Shown here piece by piece: positions 48,662 to 59,321 of a DNA stretch of 64,000 nt. The stretch is taken from positions 26,251 to 90,250 of the forward strand of contig CAZHIQ010000011.1 of assembly GCA_964532595.1 (NCBI GenBank), in the 5' to 3' direction. The DNA is from Chryseosolibacter sp964532595 (lineage in GTDB: Bacteria; Bacteroidota; Bacteroidia; Cytophagales; Cyclobacteriaceae). Every line of letters starts with the position of its first letter. The first letter of the stretch is position 1. The position numbers were made by a program, and so were the translations under genes. Below the pieces are notes generated by a model. It was not told where the DNA came from. It saw nothing but the letters and a program-made list of their open reading frames with translations, and searched no databases.

Positions 48662-51553
48662 CTAGCGGTAGCACAGGCGGTTGTACGCGCAATATCGACA
48701 AGTTTCGGTGTGCGGGGTCTGATCAAACGGCTGCTCGGGATCAAACATATCGACAAAAAGTTCTCGCAGCTTTTCTTCAAATACAGGGAACATATCAGTC
48801 ACATCGCGAACGTGATGCTTGCCGAGACGCAAGCCGAAACTAAAGTCATCGTCAAAGACATTGATTCGGTTAATCAGCCCGGGCACCACCCGAACCTTGC
48901 CCTCCAGTCGTCGACCAGCTGACCGCATGTAGAGCCAGGCATAAAGCAACGTCTGAAATGCAGCCTTGTTCCGTTTTCCATTGCGATCGAAAAGGGAATC
49001 CAGACTTGCAAAGTCAAGAGCATCCTTTCCGGTCTTGTAGTCGATGATGCGCAAAACGTCGTCCCTCAAGTCGACGCGATCAATCTTTCCACTTAATGTC
49101 ACTTTCCGATCACCATCGAAGGGCAACGTATAGTTTATCCCCTCTTGTTCCAGCCCTTCAATGGTGAAGGGTGCGTAAGCACGATCCATAGCCAGAATCC
49201 GGTCAGCAAATCGCCGGACCACCTCCCGGACAATAAGGCGTTGCCCCGCATAGGCAACCGGTTTATTCGGGTCGAGACTGTATTGACCCACAAAGGCACG
49301 ATCGATAAGAGTATCGATCGCTTCCTCCGCTCCTTCAAGATCCGTCTTCTCAATTATACGCCCGGCCTTGTTCTCCAGAATTCCCTTATAGAAATGCTCC
49401 ATCACCTCATGCAGGAACGTTCCCAGTATACGCGCATCGAGATCTTCTTCCACCTCATCAGCCTCCTTAATGTGGGCCACGTAACGGAAATAAAACTGAA
49501 GGCGGCATTCGAGCCAACTGTTTAACGCGGTAGGCGAAAAACCATTCGACCGCTCGTTCTTGCGGCCGAGTTGAGCAAGCGTCGCGATGACGTCAGCATT
49601 CTTTCCAACCTGCAATTGACGGATACCCTGGGGCCGTACCGGATTGTGCAAAACATGTCTGCGGATGCGAAGGCCAGACTCAAACAACAGTTGTTGAAGA
49701 TAACGACTCATCTCACCCTGTCCCAATACATCCGTTTCCGTATTGTAGAAGAGATAAATGTTTTCTGCGCGCTGCAACATCCGGTAAAAGAGGTAAGCAT
49801 ACATCGCGTCCTGGTAGGCGAGTGTAGGCAACCCGTAAGCCCGACGGATGTTATGAGGAATATAGGACCCCTTGCCTCCGGTCGAAGGAAGCGCCCCTTC
49901 GTTGACCGACAAGACGAACACATTCTTGAAATCGAGATTCCGCGTTTCGAGCACTCCCATAATCTGCAACCCCTGCAGCGGTTCTCCACTAAAGGGTATC
50001 TTCTGGTTTCGCATGAGCTGTCGGAACAGACGCAGGAAGGTTTTTAACACCTGCACCTGATTTCGAGAGTCACCCGACCGGGCGTCACTGATAAGAACGG
50101 TCTCCAGCAGATTGAAATAACGAAGAAAGTGCAGCGCATACTCCTTATCGAGATCGCTGAGGACCGGCAACATCCCGACCGTCTCCACTACCTGCTGGAG
50201 CCAATGAAGCACCGATCGTGATACTCCAAACGTATCTTCTTCAAGGGGCGTAAAAATGCTTCGATGTAGAGGAACCCCGGTCGCAAGGTAATTGGCCGGC
50301 ACCGACACCCAATTGAAACGAATCACATCCTTGCGCTTCGAACGTGCCAGTCCGGCATCGGCAGCAATCACATAGGGATGTCCTAGCAGTGCAACCACCT
50401 GTCGATGGTTAAACATATCTCCACTGCAACCGATCTGCAACTCAATCAGCAACTCAACGAAATTGAACATTGGCGTGCTCCCGAGTGGAAAGCCCATCGT
50501 AACGTTCAATTTTTCGACCGCCCCTGCCACCCCATGGAGAACGGGCATCAACAACTTTTCGTCGGCGAGAACGATAAGTGTCTCGTCAGGATTCATGCCG
50601 CCAGCGAGCTCGTCGCCGAGCACCTGCGCCATCAGTTTCGCCTGCCCCACCGGCTGCGCAGCTCCATACAAGTGAACTTCTTTTCCCGATGTTACCTTCT
50701 TCTGAAAATTCGCCGGAATGTCCGACGGAAAAGTCTTGCCGAGAACGGGATGTTTTTGATAATCTCTAAAGAACTGTCCTGCCTCCTGCACCTCGTTATT
50801 CAGATACCACTCATCGACATCCCAGAAAACGCGGGCATCTCTGTGTTCAACAAAATAGGAGATCAACTTTTCCTCCGCAGTCGTAAGCGCATTGAATCCG
50901 GCAAAGTAAACGGGGCCCTTCACCGTTTCCGCCAACGAAGGAAGCTCGTCAATTACCAGCCGGTAAAGCATCCCTTCGTAGGCAAACTTCTTCTCCAGCA
51001 GAGCAGTCTGAAAGGCCTCGTAAACCGGTGCCAGACGTCGCCAGATTTGCAGAAACCGACTCTTATTCAGTGAGTGATCAACGTCGAAGTGCGACCAGAA
51101 CTGCCTGAGAAAGTCCCTCTGTTCTTCGGTCAGAAATTCGAAACTGGCATCGAGTTCCTTCTGCGTACTGAGATCCTTAAAGACCTGCGTGGCCGATACC
51201 AGATACTTATCAACCTCATCGAAATCACGTAGAAGCATGTCCCCCCAAAAGTAAAAATCTTCGAAGGCTCCCACCGTGTCGTGTTCCGAGTCCGACTGCA
51301 TCACCTTTCGGTAAGCTTCATGCAGTATCGAAATCAACACGAGTCTGTCGGGCACACGAAGGTTGGAGAAGGAACCAAAGAAGTCCTCAATCGTAAGCAA
51401 CTTTGGAGAGAATACCGGCTTGGCGAGCATTTTCCCATAGTGCTTCCGGAAGAATAGCGCTGCGCGTCGATTGGGAAACACAATCGTTACATCCTCGGCA
51501 CGCGGGTGCGTCTTATGAATATCCTCGGCAAGTTCCTGCAGAAACGTTTTCAT
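48662..51553 (-). CDS. addB: AddB-type PD-(D/E)XK nuclease subunit
   Basis: Part of the AddAB helicase-nuclease that trims broken DNA ends for recombination. 963 residues. The N-terminal part resembles a UvrD-like fold, but the usual Walker A is replaced by VFPNRRAALFFRKHYGK, as in the inactive AddB helicase. The nuclease lies near the C-terminus: LSGKIDRVDLRDDVLRIIDYKTGKD (catalytic Asp and DYK). Iron-sulfur cysteines are one in SWLECRLQFYF and three in CRYCAYNRLC at the end. It follows addA by 12 bases on the same strand. Confidence 0.87.
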   Translation of the reverse strand: MKTFLQELAEDIHKTHPRAEDVTIVFPNRRAALFFRKHYGKMLAKPVFSPKLLTIEDFFGSFSNLRVPDRLVLISILHEAYRKVMQSDSEHDTVGAFEDFYFWGDMLLRDFDEVDKYLVSATQVFKDLSTQKELDASFEFLTEEQRDFLRQFWSHFDVDHSLNKSRFLQIWRRLAPVYEAFQTALLEKKFAYEGMLYRLVIDELPSLAETVKGPVYFAGFNALTTAEEKLISYFVEHRDARVFWDVDEWYLNNEVQEAGQFFRDYQKHPVLGKTFPSDIPANFQKKVTSGKEVHLYGAAQPVGQAKLMAQVLGDELAGGMNPDETLIVLADEKLLMPVLHGVAGAVEKLNVTMGFPLGSTPMFNFVELLIELQIGCSGDMFNHRQVVALLGHPYVIAADAGLARSKRKDVIRFNWVSVPANYLATGVPLHRSIFTPLEEDTFGVSRSVLHWLQQVVETVGMLPVLSDLDKEYALHFLRYFNLLETVLISDARSGDSRNQVQVLKTFLRLFRQLMRNQKIPFSGEPLQGLQIMGVLETRNLDFKNVFVLSVNEGALPSTGGKGSYIPHNIRRAYGLPTLAYQDAMYAYLFYRMLQRAENIYLFYNTETDVLGQGEMSRYLQQLLFESGLRIRRHVLHNPVRPQGIRQLQVGKNADVIATLAQLGRKNERSNGFSPTALNSWLECRLQFYFRYVAHIKEADEVEEDLDARILGTFLHEVMEHFYKGILENKAGRIIEKTDLEGAEEAIDTLIDRAFVGQYSLDPNKPVAYAGQRLIVREVVRRFADRILAMDRAYAPFTIEGLEQEGINYTLPFDGDRKVTLSGKIDRVDLRDDVLRIIDYKTGKDALDFASLDSLFDRNGKRNKAAFQTLLYAWLYMRSAGRRLEGKVRVVPGLINRINVFDDDFSFGLRLGKHHVRDVTDMFPVFEEKLRELFVDMFDPEQPFDQTPHTETCRYCAYNRLCYR

Positions 51554-51565
51554 ATCAGATTTCGC

Positions 51566-54500
51566 TTACAACCCAAGATCGAGTTGATCCTTATCTTTCA
51601 CCCTGGGCATCACTCTACGGCCCTTGCTTGTCGTGACTTCAACAACCTGGTTTTCGGCGAGATACAAAAGATATCCCTCCACGTGCGTATAGTTCATCTG
51701 TCGCAGGACATCCATATACGCCAATACCTGCGTTTCGTCCCGTTTCTTTCGAACACCGGTTTTGAAGTCGACCACCAGGGCCCTCCTTTCATGAGTCATC
51801 AAACGGTCGAGTCGATGCTCATCGCCCCCCGGGAGAATGATAGGAACTTCAGTGCGCACATGCCACGAGCGGCTGAACCAGTCTGCGATTTGCGGATGCT
51901 CCAGCAGGGTCTTTATTTGTTGCATCAACCCTTCAGCCTCTTCCGGTTTAATAAGGCCCTCTCCTTTCAATTTCTCGAGCGTATCCCCGAGCTCGTCACT
52001 GTAATGCATCTGCGATAACACCGCATGCATGTAGATACCATAATTGATCCGCTCCTGTTGATCACTCGTTCCGTCAAACCACGAGGCTCCTGCATGGCGG
52101 ATGACAAGCCTGTCGCGCCATGAAGCTGCGCGATACTCACGCAGGAACGTTGCGTTCGTCAGGCTGTCGCGCTCTCCCGGTGTGACATTGATTTCGCCCG
52201 ACACCCATGTTATCCTGTCGCTATCCCAGCCATCCGTCAATGACTCCGCCCGTTCAAGGCTGCGGTACAAAAGTTCTGCTACAGTCTTCGACGCACTGCG
52301 AACCTGAGGGGAGGGCGCCGATACCCAGAGTCCTTTCTCCGCTCGCGTAAATGCAACATAGAGCAGGTTAAGGTTATCAAGATGAATCCGCATACGTTCT
52401 TTCGCGTAATCATCGGCAAAGCAGGTGTTCGCCAGGTAACCCGCATACCGAACGGGAAGAACACCCGCATCCGCAAATGGGGGCTCGTCCGACTTCACCC
52501 AAAGGTTTGGAGCTTTCCAGCTTTCGTGATCAAGAGACCACATGCAAAATGGAATAATCACGTAAGGAAACTGGAGTCCTTTCGATTTATGGATAGTAAG
52601 GATTTGTACAGCATTGACATCGCCGGAGAGTTGAATGCTCTTCTTGTTCCCAAACACATCCCACCATTCGAGGAAGGCGCCAAGATCGTTTTTCTCGCGG
52701 TTACTGAACTCAAGCACAAGATCCTGGAAAGCCTGGAGGTACACCAATTCGCCCTCAACTGTCCCCAGTTTGAAGACATCGATGAGGGATTCGGTCAGTT
52801 CGATTAGGGGTAACTTACGGAGCCGTGCTTTTTCCCGGGCAAACGAAGGAGGCAAGTTGTTTTCAAAGGTTGCCTGATTCCCGATCTCAAACACATTGAG
52901 AAGGTCGCGTTCTGGTTCATGAAGTCGCGCGTACTCGTACCCGAGCTGCGCCCTGGCAATCGAGTCGTCGGTATTGAGTAGATACCTCAATGCCCCCAAC
53001 AAAAGATTAACCGAGGCCGCTCCGTCGATTCGCAGCGACTCGTTCGATACTACATCGTACGAACAATGAGATTTTGCTTCGGATGAGTTTTTGTATTCCA
53101 GCAGGAAGGCGGCAATACGCTGTCCTTCTTCGTTCCTCCTTACAAGAATTGCAATTTCGGAAAGAGCCACACCTCGCTCCTGCAGCAATTCCAACACACG
53201 CGGAATATCCTGCAAAGCACTATCGCGCCATGACAAAGCCTTACCGGTATCGTCACGTGGCGGATCATCGAGAAACCGGACGCTCACATAGCCTTCCTGC
53301 TCCCGTGCTATCTTTTGCTCGACGCCCTCATAAGCCTGAGTCGGCAGTGCGGTTCCCGTATCCAGCGCCAGAATTTGCGCCGCCGTGGAAAAAAGGGCGT
53401 TATTAAATTGGACAACGCGCGCACTACTTCTGAAGTTTGTATCGAGCTGTTGTATTTCAACGCGTCCTGCCCCTACCTGGTCAACAATCGACTGCTGTAA
53501 CAGGCTGAGATCTCCGCCCCGCCACCGATAAATGGCCTGCTTCACGTCGCCTACAACCAGACTTGGATATCCCTGATCCAGACTGTTAAGGATCAGCGGT
53601 TGAAAATTTTTCCACTGTAGTCCCGAAGTGTCCTGAAACTCGTCAATAAGATAATTCCGATAAAAAGAACCGACCTTTTCGTAAATGAAGGGGGTATCGC
53701 TATCCTGGATTACGCCCTGAAGAAACTTGGGCGCATCGGCAAGAAGCATCACGTTATTTTCATCCTTGTACTCCTTGAGTTTCCGAGAGATATCGGAAAT
53801 CAATCCGAAGACATAGAGATTACTAAGGGCGACCTCGGCGCTTAGCGCCTGGCGGTACTGGGTGTCATAAACGTCAAGGATGCGCTTTATTCGCGGAATG
53901 ATCTCATCCGCCGCCGTGCGTATGATATCGGCGGCATGCGACGTTTTGGGCGATGGCCAGTTGGCTGCTTCCAAGAAATCGCTGCGAATGCGTGTTCCCG
54001 GCTCCTTGAAAGCCGAAAGGGTGCGGCAGGTACCGAACTGTTTGAGGAAGTTTTCAATTCCTGACCCCCTCCCGTGTTTGATGTCCTGAATCCCCCAGCC
54101 TTTGGAGTCCATAATCGTCATGATCTCCCGGGCGGGTACCTGTACATTGTTCAGGAAGTCCGATTTTAGCTTCCCGAGTTTTGCTCTTAACCCCCGGAAA
54201 AAACCCTTGTCGGCCGTAATTGAGTTGACCACACCCTCTACCTCCTTGAACTCCTCGCGAAAAATCTCGGCAGCAAAAGCAATAAGGCTATATCGCACAT
54301 CCCAGGGACGCTCATTTTCGAGGTTCTCGCGGGCAAACTTCACTACCCAATCGGTAAGCTCTCGGTCTTCCCCCAGTTCATCGATCAGATTGTCAATGAC
54401 TTCCTCCAGAATAATCTCCTGATCGACCTCCAGACGATAATCCCCTACGAGGCCGGCTTCACGCGTGAAAGCCCGAATGACCTTTTGAAAAAACGCATCG

Positions 54501-54826
54501 ATCGTGCTAATCGCGAAGTCGTCATAGTTATGGAGCAGTGCCGACCGGACCGCCTCGCTGTTATTGCGAAAAGTCTGGGGGTCCATTTTCAACTCCTCCA
54601 TCAATTCCCTGCTGAGCGAATCGTCGATTCCGCGTGAAAAGTTATCCAGATAGAGCAGAATCCGGTCCTTCATCTCCTGGGAGGCCTTATTGGTGAAAGT
54701 TACCGCGAGGATATGCCTGAAGTAATCGACGCGATACTGGAGGGCAAGCCTCAACCAGGATTTGGCCAGGGTGCGGGTTTTCCCACTCCCTGCTGAACTC
54801 CGGTATATGGAAAATGTTTTTTGCAA
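51566..54826 (-). CDS. addA: AddA-type UvrD-family helicase/nuclease
   Basis: About 1086 residues from TTG 54826, which puts KTFSIYRSSAGSGKTRTLA (Walker A SSAGSGKT) right at the N-terminus; TTG 54844 is an alternative, and the open frame reaches 54925 without a better start. Motifs: FTNKASQEMKDRI (Ia), LIDEFQDTSGLQW (II), VGDVKQAIYRWRGGD (III), ILTIHKSKGLQFPYVII (V) and YVAFTRAEKGLWV (VI). The C-terminal nuclease domain has EHRLDRLMTHERRALVVDFKTGVRKKRDETQVLAYMDVL. With addB it replaces RecBCD for double-strand-break processing. It diverges from the CHAT gene. Confidence 0.9.
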   Translation of the reverse strand: MQKTFSIYRSSAGSGKTRTLAKSWLRLALQYRVDYFRHILAVTFTNKASQEMKDRILLYLDNFSRGIDDSLSRELMEELKMDPQTFRNNSEAVRSALLHNYDDFAISTIDAFFQKVIRAFTREAGLVGDYRLEVDQEIILEEVIDNLIDELGEDRELTDWVVKFARENLENERPWDVRYSLIAFAAEIFREEFKEVEGVVNSITADKGFFRGLRAKLGKLKSDFLNNVQVPAREIMTIMDSKGWGIQDIKHGRGSGIENFLKQFGTCRTLSAFKEPGTRIRSDFLEAANWPSPKTSHAADIIRTAADEIIPRIKRILDVYDTQYRQALSAEVALSNLYVFGLISDISRKLKEYKDENNVMLLADAPKFLQGVIQDSDTPFIYEKVGSFYRNYLIDEFQDTSGLQWKNFQPLILNSLDQGYPSLVVGDVKQAIYRWRGGDLSLLQQSIVDQVGAGRVEIQQLDTNFRSSARVVQFNNALFSTAAQILALDTGTALPTQAYEGVEQKIAREQEGYVSVRFLDDPPRDDTGKALSWRDSALQDIPRVLELLQERGVALSEIAILVRRNEEGQRIAAFLLEYKNSSEAKSHCSYDVVSNESLRIDGAASVNLLLGALRYLLNTDDSIARAQLGYEYARLHEPERDLLNVFEIGNQATFENNLPPSFAREKARLRKLPLIELTESLIDVFKLGTVEGELVYLQAFQDLVLEFSNREKNDLGAFLEWWDVFGNKKSIQLSGDVNAVQILTIHKSKGLQFPYVIIPFCMWSLDHESWKAPNLWVKSDEPPFADAGVLPVRYAGYLANTCFADDYAKERMRIHLDNLNLLYVAFTRAEKGLWVSAPSPQVRSASKTVAELLYRSLERAESLTDGWDSDRITWVSGEINVTPGERDSLTNATFLREYRAASWRDRLVIRHAGASWFDGTSDQQERINYGIYMHAVLSQMHYSDELGDTLEKLKGEGLIKPEEAEGLMQQIKTLLEHPQIADWFSRSWHVRTEVPIILPGGDEHRLDRLMTHERRALVVDFKTGVRKKRDETQVLAYMDVLRQMNYTHVEGYLLYLAENQVVEVTTSKGRRVMPRVKDKDQLDLGL

Positions 54827-54968
54827 GCGTTTCTCTTTTGATAGCAAGGATAAGAAGACTCTGCGACAAATAGTGACGAAGGCAGTGGTAAGCACGCCAC
54901 CCGTTTGGCGATGGCACCCGGCCAACCAACATATCTTCGGACGAAGTGCGGAATTTCCGGTTATTCGC

Positions 54969-54976
54969 TACTTTTG
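54969..54976 (+). promoter_or_regulatory. Candidate -7 box upstream of the TPR-CHAT gene
   Basis: TACTTTTG is exact to TAnnTTTG and lies 24 bases before the ATG at 55001. No -33 TTG at the expected distance was found. Confidence 0.3.
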
Positions 54977-55000
54977 GTATCTATCCAAAGCGTGCAGTTT

Positions 55001-58000
55001 ATGAGAATACTTCGTTTCTTCCTTTTCGCTGTTCTGGTCGTCTTTTGCGCCCAAAACGGCCTCGCCCAGAATAAAAAGCTCGACAAGACGCTCGTGAAGG
55101 TAGAACGGTACTACCAGGAGGGTGAGTTTGAGAAGGCGCAAAAAACGCTGTCAAAGCTCAGGAAAGGAGCTTTGAAGATATCGCGACAGAACAATTATCT
55201 CGTTGAGTATCACCTTCGCGAAGCGCGGATTGCTCTGGCCCTTGGTCTCGTCGACGAATTTGAGAAAACACTGAACATGGCCCTGGAAATGAGCAAGTCA
55301 GTGTTTGGGGAGTCCAGTAGCAGTTACGCGGCCACTGTTCTTGAAGTGGGAAGAATGCACCTGGAGTACGGAAACTTCCGACTTGCACGTGAGCACGCTG
55401 AAGAATCGCTGGGCATTCTGAAAAAGACGGACGAGCTCACTGAGGCGCTCGATGCAGAAATCAGCCTTGTCCTTGCGGAAGCCATGATTGGTCAGGGGTT
55501 TGCGAAAGACGCTGTAGAGCTGCTTACGCGGTTCGAACAGTACTTTGCCGCACGGGCTTCGGATCGCGAAACGCTGGTTGAAAATGGACAAATCAAGAAC
55601 ATTCGTCTCGACGCCGACGAAATTTATCGCCGGCATAACGACTACGTACATTACCGGACTCTTTTCGGAATGGCCTACGCCAAAATGGGACGGATTGCTA
55701 TCCCTGGCGCTACCATGGAAAACCCAGACGTTGATGCGGTTTTTCGAGAGCTGGAAAGCTGGACTTCCAAGAAGAGAAGATACCTCGGCCCGACAAGCTT
55801 GTCGGATATTCGCTTCCGCTATCTCTGGGCCAAAGCTCTGGAAGAAAACGGAAGCAAGTTCGACCTCGGTTACGACCGGCTTCTCAACGATCTGAAGCGA
55901 AAGAAGACTGCTCCAACCCATCCGCTGGCGCATGATGTTTACCAAAGCTATATAGCATCCGTGCTTGCGAAGGGAAACAGAGCTCGCTACAACAACGCCA
56001 AGCTCGAATATGAAAAGATGATCGAGCGCAAGTATCCGAAAAAAAGTCTGCATCGGATAAACCTGAAAGCAATCGAGTTCAATGCCAAACTCTCACGCGA
56101 CCGCACGAGCAACCTGGAGAACGAAGCCGTGCGTGTTGTAGCTTCGAAAGACCTTCCCCGCTACTACAAGACGCGTATTACCGTTCTTGAATTCCTTTAT
56201 CAGGTGGCCATCACAGAGAAGCGTTATGGAAATGCAGAGGCCTTCCTTAACCAGCTCGCTGAAATCCGCAAAGAACTTTGCGGTGAGTCGTCTCCGGAAT
56301 ATCACCTGGCTCTCATATCGCTGGCCAATTTCTATATCGATTACACAAATAAGATCGAGGAAGCTGGAAAGATCTACACCGACAGTTACTACGGTGTCGT
56401 AAAGCAGCAAATCGACGTCCAGCACAAAGATCTTATCAATATCCTGAACCACCTGGCACAGTGGTATGAGATCACCGATAATCATGTGATGGCCTCAGCA
56501 AGCTTGAAAGAAGCGAAGGAGGCAGCCACGTACAAGTTCAAGAACACGGATATTTCCTACGGAATCCAGCTCGATCAGATAGCACGCTTACAACTTGAAC
56601 TGGGCGAGTACGAGGAAGCGGAAGCAAACATCAACCGTGCCCTGGAAGTTATCGACCTTCGGGAAAACCGAAGCTACGAAGAGTATGGCCCCGCATATAT
56701 TGCGGCTCTGGAAACCCAAGCAAAGCTCTACGGTATCAAGGGGCTGTTTGACGAGGCTGAATATAACCTGGCCCGTACACGCAGAATGATCGCCCGGGCG
56801 TCGATGCCTCTCCGCGATGAAGCTTCAACAGCGAAAGAGCTCTCGTCTCTTTACGTTCAGCTGGGCCGCTACTCCGAAACCGACAAGCTTCTAACAAAGC
56901 TGATTTCAGAATATGAAAATCTTTATGGCCCCAACTCTTTGCGACTTATTGATCCACTGATTGACAAGGGGCGCATCCTGCTGGCGCGGGGCGATTATAC
57001 GGAAGCTGACCGTACAGCCCGTCGCGCTCACCAAATCGCCTTAAGTGTGTATGGGGAGACATCGAGCAAGACAGCTCCTACGCTGAAGCTGATGTCGGAT
57101 ATCAATTACACGCTTGGCGACTACGACAAGGCGGAGGAAAACATTTCCAAAGCCCTCGAGAGCCAGGAACGCCAATTTGGTCGCAAACACGTGGAAGTAG
57201 CGCGTTCGTTAGCACAACTAGCCATTATCCGCTTCTACAAAGGTGCTGACCGCAGCAACGTTGAGAAGATCATGCTCGAAGCGCGAGACATCATGGCAGA
57301 GAAGCTCGGCAAGGACAATCCACAGTACGCCGAGATTCTTAAACACGTCGCTGTATTTTATATATCAGAGGAAAAATACGATATCGCCTTCAACGCTCTT
57401 ACCACCGCTGAGTCAATCTGGCGCGAAAAGACAGGAAGTAAGAACAACATCAATGCCGCTTCGATCTTCACTCTCACCGGAGACGTCTACTACCAGTTGA
57501 AGAACTATCGAAAAGCGGAAGAATTCTACAACCGATCAAAGGCACTCTACGAAAAATTCTTCAGCTCCAGCCATCCGGAGTATGTGAAGGTCTTAAGCAA
57601 GCTTAGTAAGGTCTATTATATGGACCGGAACTACAAACAGTCGAAGCGCTATATCGAGCAAAGTCTGGCCAGTTACGAAGAATTCATCAAGCAATACTTC
57701 CCGGCGCTAAGCGAACGCGAGAAAGCGAAATACTGGAACACTATTCGCGGCGACTTTGAGTTTTACAACACACTTGCCTTCAGCAATCTTGAAGACTTCC
57801 GTGATCTCACAGGAAAAATCTACAATGTTCAGCTGCTGACGAAAGCGTTGCTCCTCAGTTCGTCTATCAAGATCCGCGAGCGCATTATGAACAGTACTGA
57901 TGAAGAGCTCAAGAATAGTTACAATGAATGGGTTCAGAAGAAAGAATTGCTGACCATGGCGTTGTCGATGACGCCCCAGCAACTCACTGAGAACGAAATT

Positions 58001-59251
58001 GATGCCGTCAAACTGACGCAGGAGGTAGAAGCACTCGAACGCGATCTGAGTCAAAAGTCCGAGCTATTTGGGCAAAACTTTGAGACACGACGGATCACAT
58101 GGGAAAACGTCCGGCAGTCGTTGCAACCCAACGAAGTCGCTATTGAGATGGTGCGCTACCGTCATTTTAATCACACGTTTACCGACTCCGTTGTATATGC
58201 GGCATTGTACATCTCCAAAGACTTCAGAGCCCCCAGGGCTGTCGTAATGAAGGATGGTCATAATATGGAGACACGTTATTTCCGCTATTACCGCAATGCA
58301 ATCATCGGCAAGATTCACGACCAAGTATCGTACGACGCGTTCTGGAAGCCTATCGCTGACGCTATTGGCCAGGCGTCGACGATCTACCTCTCCGCCGATG
58401 GTATTTACAATCAGATCAACCTGGAGGCTATTCCGAGCCCCGATGGTCGTTATGTAATTGACAACTCGAATATCGTGCTCGTCAGTAACACCAAAGATAT
58501 CTACCTCCGCCGAATCAAGTCGCGTGCCGTTGCTGACCAAAACACGGCCTCAATGTTTGGTAACCCACGCTTCTATCTGACGGCATCAACTGATAGCCGG
58601 GCAATCGCTCCACTTCCCGGCACCGAGAAAGAAGTTAACCAACTGCAGCAGATTCTGCGCGCAAATGGTTGGACCACCTCCGAATACCTGGAAGCGGCGG
58701 CCGCCGAGGAAAAAATCAAGGAATTGAACAGTCCCAAAATCTTCCACGTTGCTACACACGGCCTGTACCGGCCGACTGAGGAGATAACTCTTGAGAACCA
58801 GATTGAGCGCGGCGATGCAATTCTCACCCAAAACCCTCTGATGCGCACCGGACTGTTACTGCGCGGCGCAGGCGATCTGCTCGCACAGACCGACCATAAT
58901 TACAACATGGATAACGGCATTCTTACAGCGTATGAGGCCATGAGTCTCAACCTCGATAAGACCGACCTCGTTGTACTGAGTGCTTGTGAGACCGGCCTTG
59001 GTGACTTGCAGGCAGGGGAAGGAGTTTACGGGTTGCAGCGCGCATTCCTGGTCGCGGGGGCCAAGGCCCTGATCATGAGTATGTTTAAAGTCGATGACGA
59101 AGCAACACAGGAGCTCATGGTCAAATTCTATCAGCGATGGATCTCGACAAACAACCTCAGAGAAAGTTTTATTGAGGCGAAGAAAGAATTACGCACCAAA
59201 TATCCCGAGCCGATCTACTGGGGTGCTTTCATCATGATCGGACTCGAATAG
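55001..59251 (+). CDS. Exported TPR-CHAT (caspase-like) protein
   Basis: 1417 residues from ATG 55001, where a signal peptide begins (MRILRFFLFAVLVVFCAQ, cleavage near GLAQ). An upstream TTG adds no sensible sequence. Residues ~30-900 are a long array of tetratricopeptide repeats, such as YEEAEANINRALEVIDLRE, RYSETDKLLTKLISEYENLYG, DYTEADRTARRAHQIALSVYG and DYDKAEENISKALESQERQFG. The C-terminal CHAT domain (about 1090-1417) carries the catalytic pair: His1253 in FHVATHGLY and Cys1329 in VLSACETGLGDLQAGEG. This is the caspase/separase-like protease fold. Substrate unknown; the signal peptide places it outside the cytoplasm. Confidence 0.9.
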   Translation: MRILRFFLFAVLVVFCAQNGLAQNKKLDKTLVKVERYYQEGEFEKAQKTLSKLRKGALKISRQNNYLVEYHLREARIALALGLVDEFEKTLNMALEMSKSVFGESSSSYAATVLEVGRMHLEYGNFRLAREHAEESLGILKKTDELTEALDAEISLVLAEAMIGQGFAKDAVELLTRFEQYFAARASDRETLVENGQIKNIRLDADEIYRRHNDYVHYRTLFGMAYAKMGRIAIPGATMENPDVDAVFRELESWTSKKRRYLGPTSLSDIRFRYLWAKALEENGSKFDLGYDRLLNDLKRKKTAPTHPLAHDVYQSYIASVLAKGNRARYNNAKLEYEKMIERKYPKKSLHRINLKAIEFNAKLSRDRTSNLENEAVRVVASKDLPRYYKTRITVLEFLYQVAITEKRYGNAEAFLNQLAEIRKELCGESSPEYHLALISLANFYIDYTNKIEEAGKIYTDSYYGVVKQQIDVQHKDLINILNHLAQWYEITDNHVMASASLKEAKEAATYKFKNTDISYGIQLDQIARLQLELGEYEEAEANINRALEVIDLRENRSYEEYGPAYIAALETQAKLYGIKGLFDEAEYNLARTRRMIARASMPLRDEASTAKELSSLYVQLGRYSETDKLLTKLISEYENLYGPNSLRLIDPLIDKGRILLARGDYTEADRTARRAHQIALSVYGETSSKTAPTLKLMSDINYTLGDYDKAEENISKALESQERQFGRKHVEVARSLAQLAIIRFYKGADRSNVEKIMLEARDIMAEKLGKDNPQYAEILKHVAVFYISEEKYDIAFNALTTAESIWREKTGSKNNINAASIFTLTGDVYYQLKNYRKAEEFYNRSKALYEKFFSSSHPEYVKVLSKLSKVYYMDRNYKQSKRYIEQSLASYEEFIKQYFPALSEREKAKYWNTIRGDFEFYNTLAFSNLEDFRDLTGKIYNVQLLTKALLLSSSIKIRERIMNSTDEELKNSYNEWVQKKELLTMALSMTPQQLTENEIDAVKLTQEVEALERDLSQKSELFGQNFETRRITWENVRQSLQPNEVAIEMVRYRHFNHTFTDSVVYAALYISKDFRAPRAVVMKDGHNMETRYFRYYRNAIIGKIHDQVSYDAFWKPIADAIGQASTIYLSADGIYNQINLEAIPSPDGRYVIDNSNIVLVSNTKDIYLRRIKSRAVADQNTASMFGNPRFYLTASTDSRAIAPLPGTEKEVNQLQQILRANGWTTSEYLEAAAAEEKIKELNSPKIFHVATHGLYRPTEEITLENQIERGDAILTQNPLMRTGLLLRGAGDLLAQTDHNYNMDNGILTAYEAMSLNLDKTDLVVLSACETGLGDLQAGEGVYGLQRAFLVAGAKALIMSMFKVDDEATQELMVKFYQRWISTNNLRESFIEAKKELRTKYPEPIYWGAFIMIGLE

Positions 59252-59258
59252 GCCATGC

Positions 59259-59288
59259 GCGTAGACGGTGTTACACATCCGTCTACGC
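59259..59288 (+). terminator. Hairpin after the TPR-CHAT gene
   Basis: GCGTAGACGG (59259-59268), 10-base loop, CCGTCTACGC (59279-59288): a 10-bp perfect stem, 7 bases after the stop. No clear T-run follows, so it may be a 3'-stabilising hairpin rather than a full terminator. Confidence 0.55.
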
Positions 59289-59321
59289 CTGTTGCGCATT
59301 CTGCACGCGATTGAAAGGGCA

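Noticed and set aside
50405..51073. 222-codon open frame on the plus strand
   Set aside because: Fully antisense to addB, whose frame is continuous and recognisable.
55298..56053. 251-codon open frame on the minus strand
   Set aside because: Antisense to the TPR repeats of the CHAT protein; composition is that of a shadow frame.
48662..59251. addB, addA and the TPR-CHAT gene as one defence island
   Set aside because: AddAB is a general recombination enzyme; the CHAT protein is divergent, has its own signals and appears exported, so a joint defence role is not supported.
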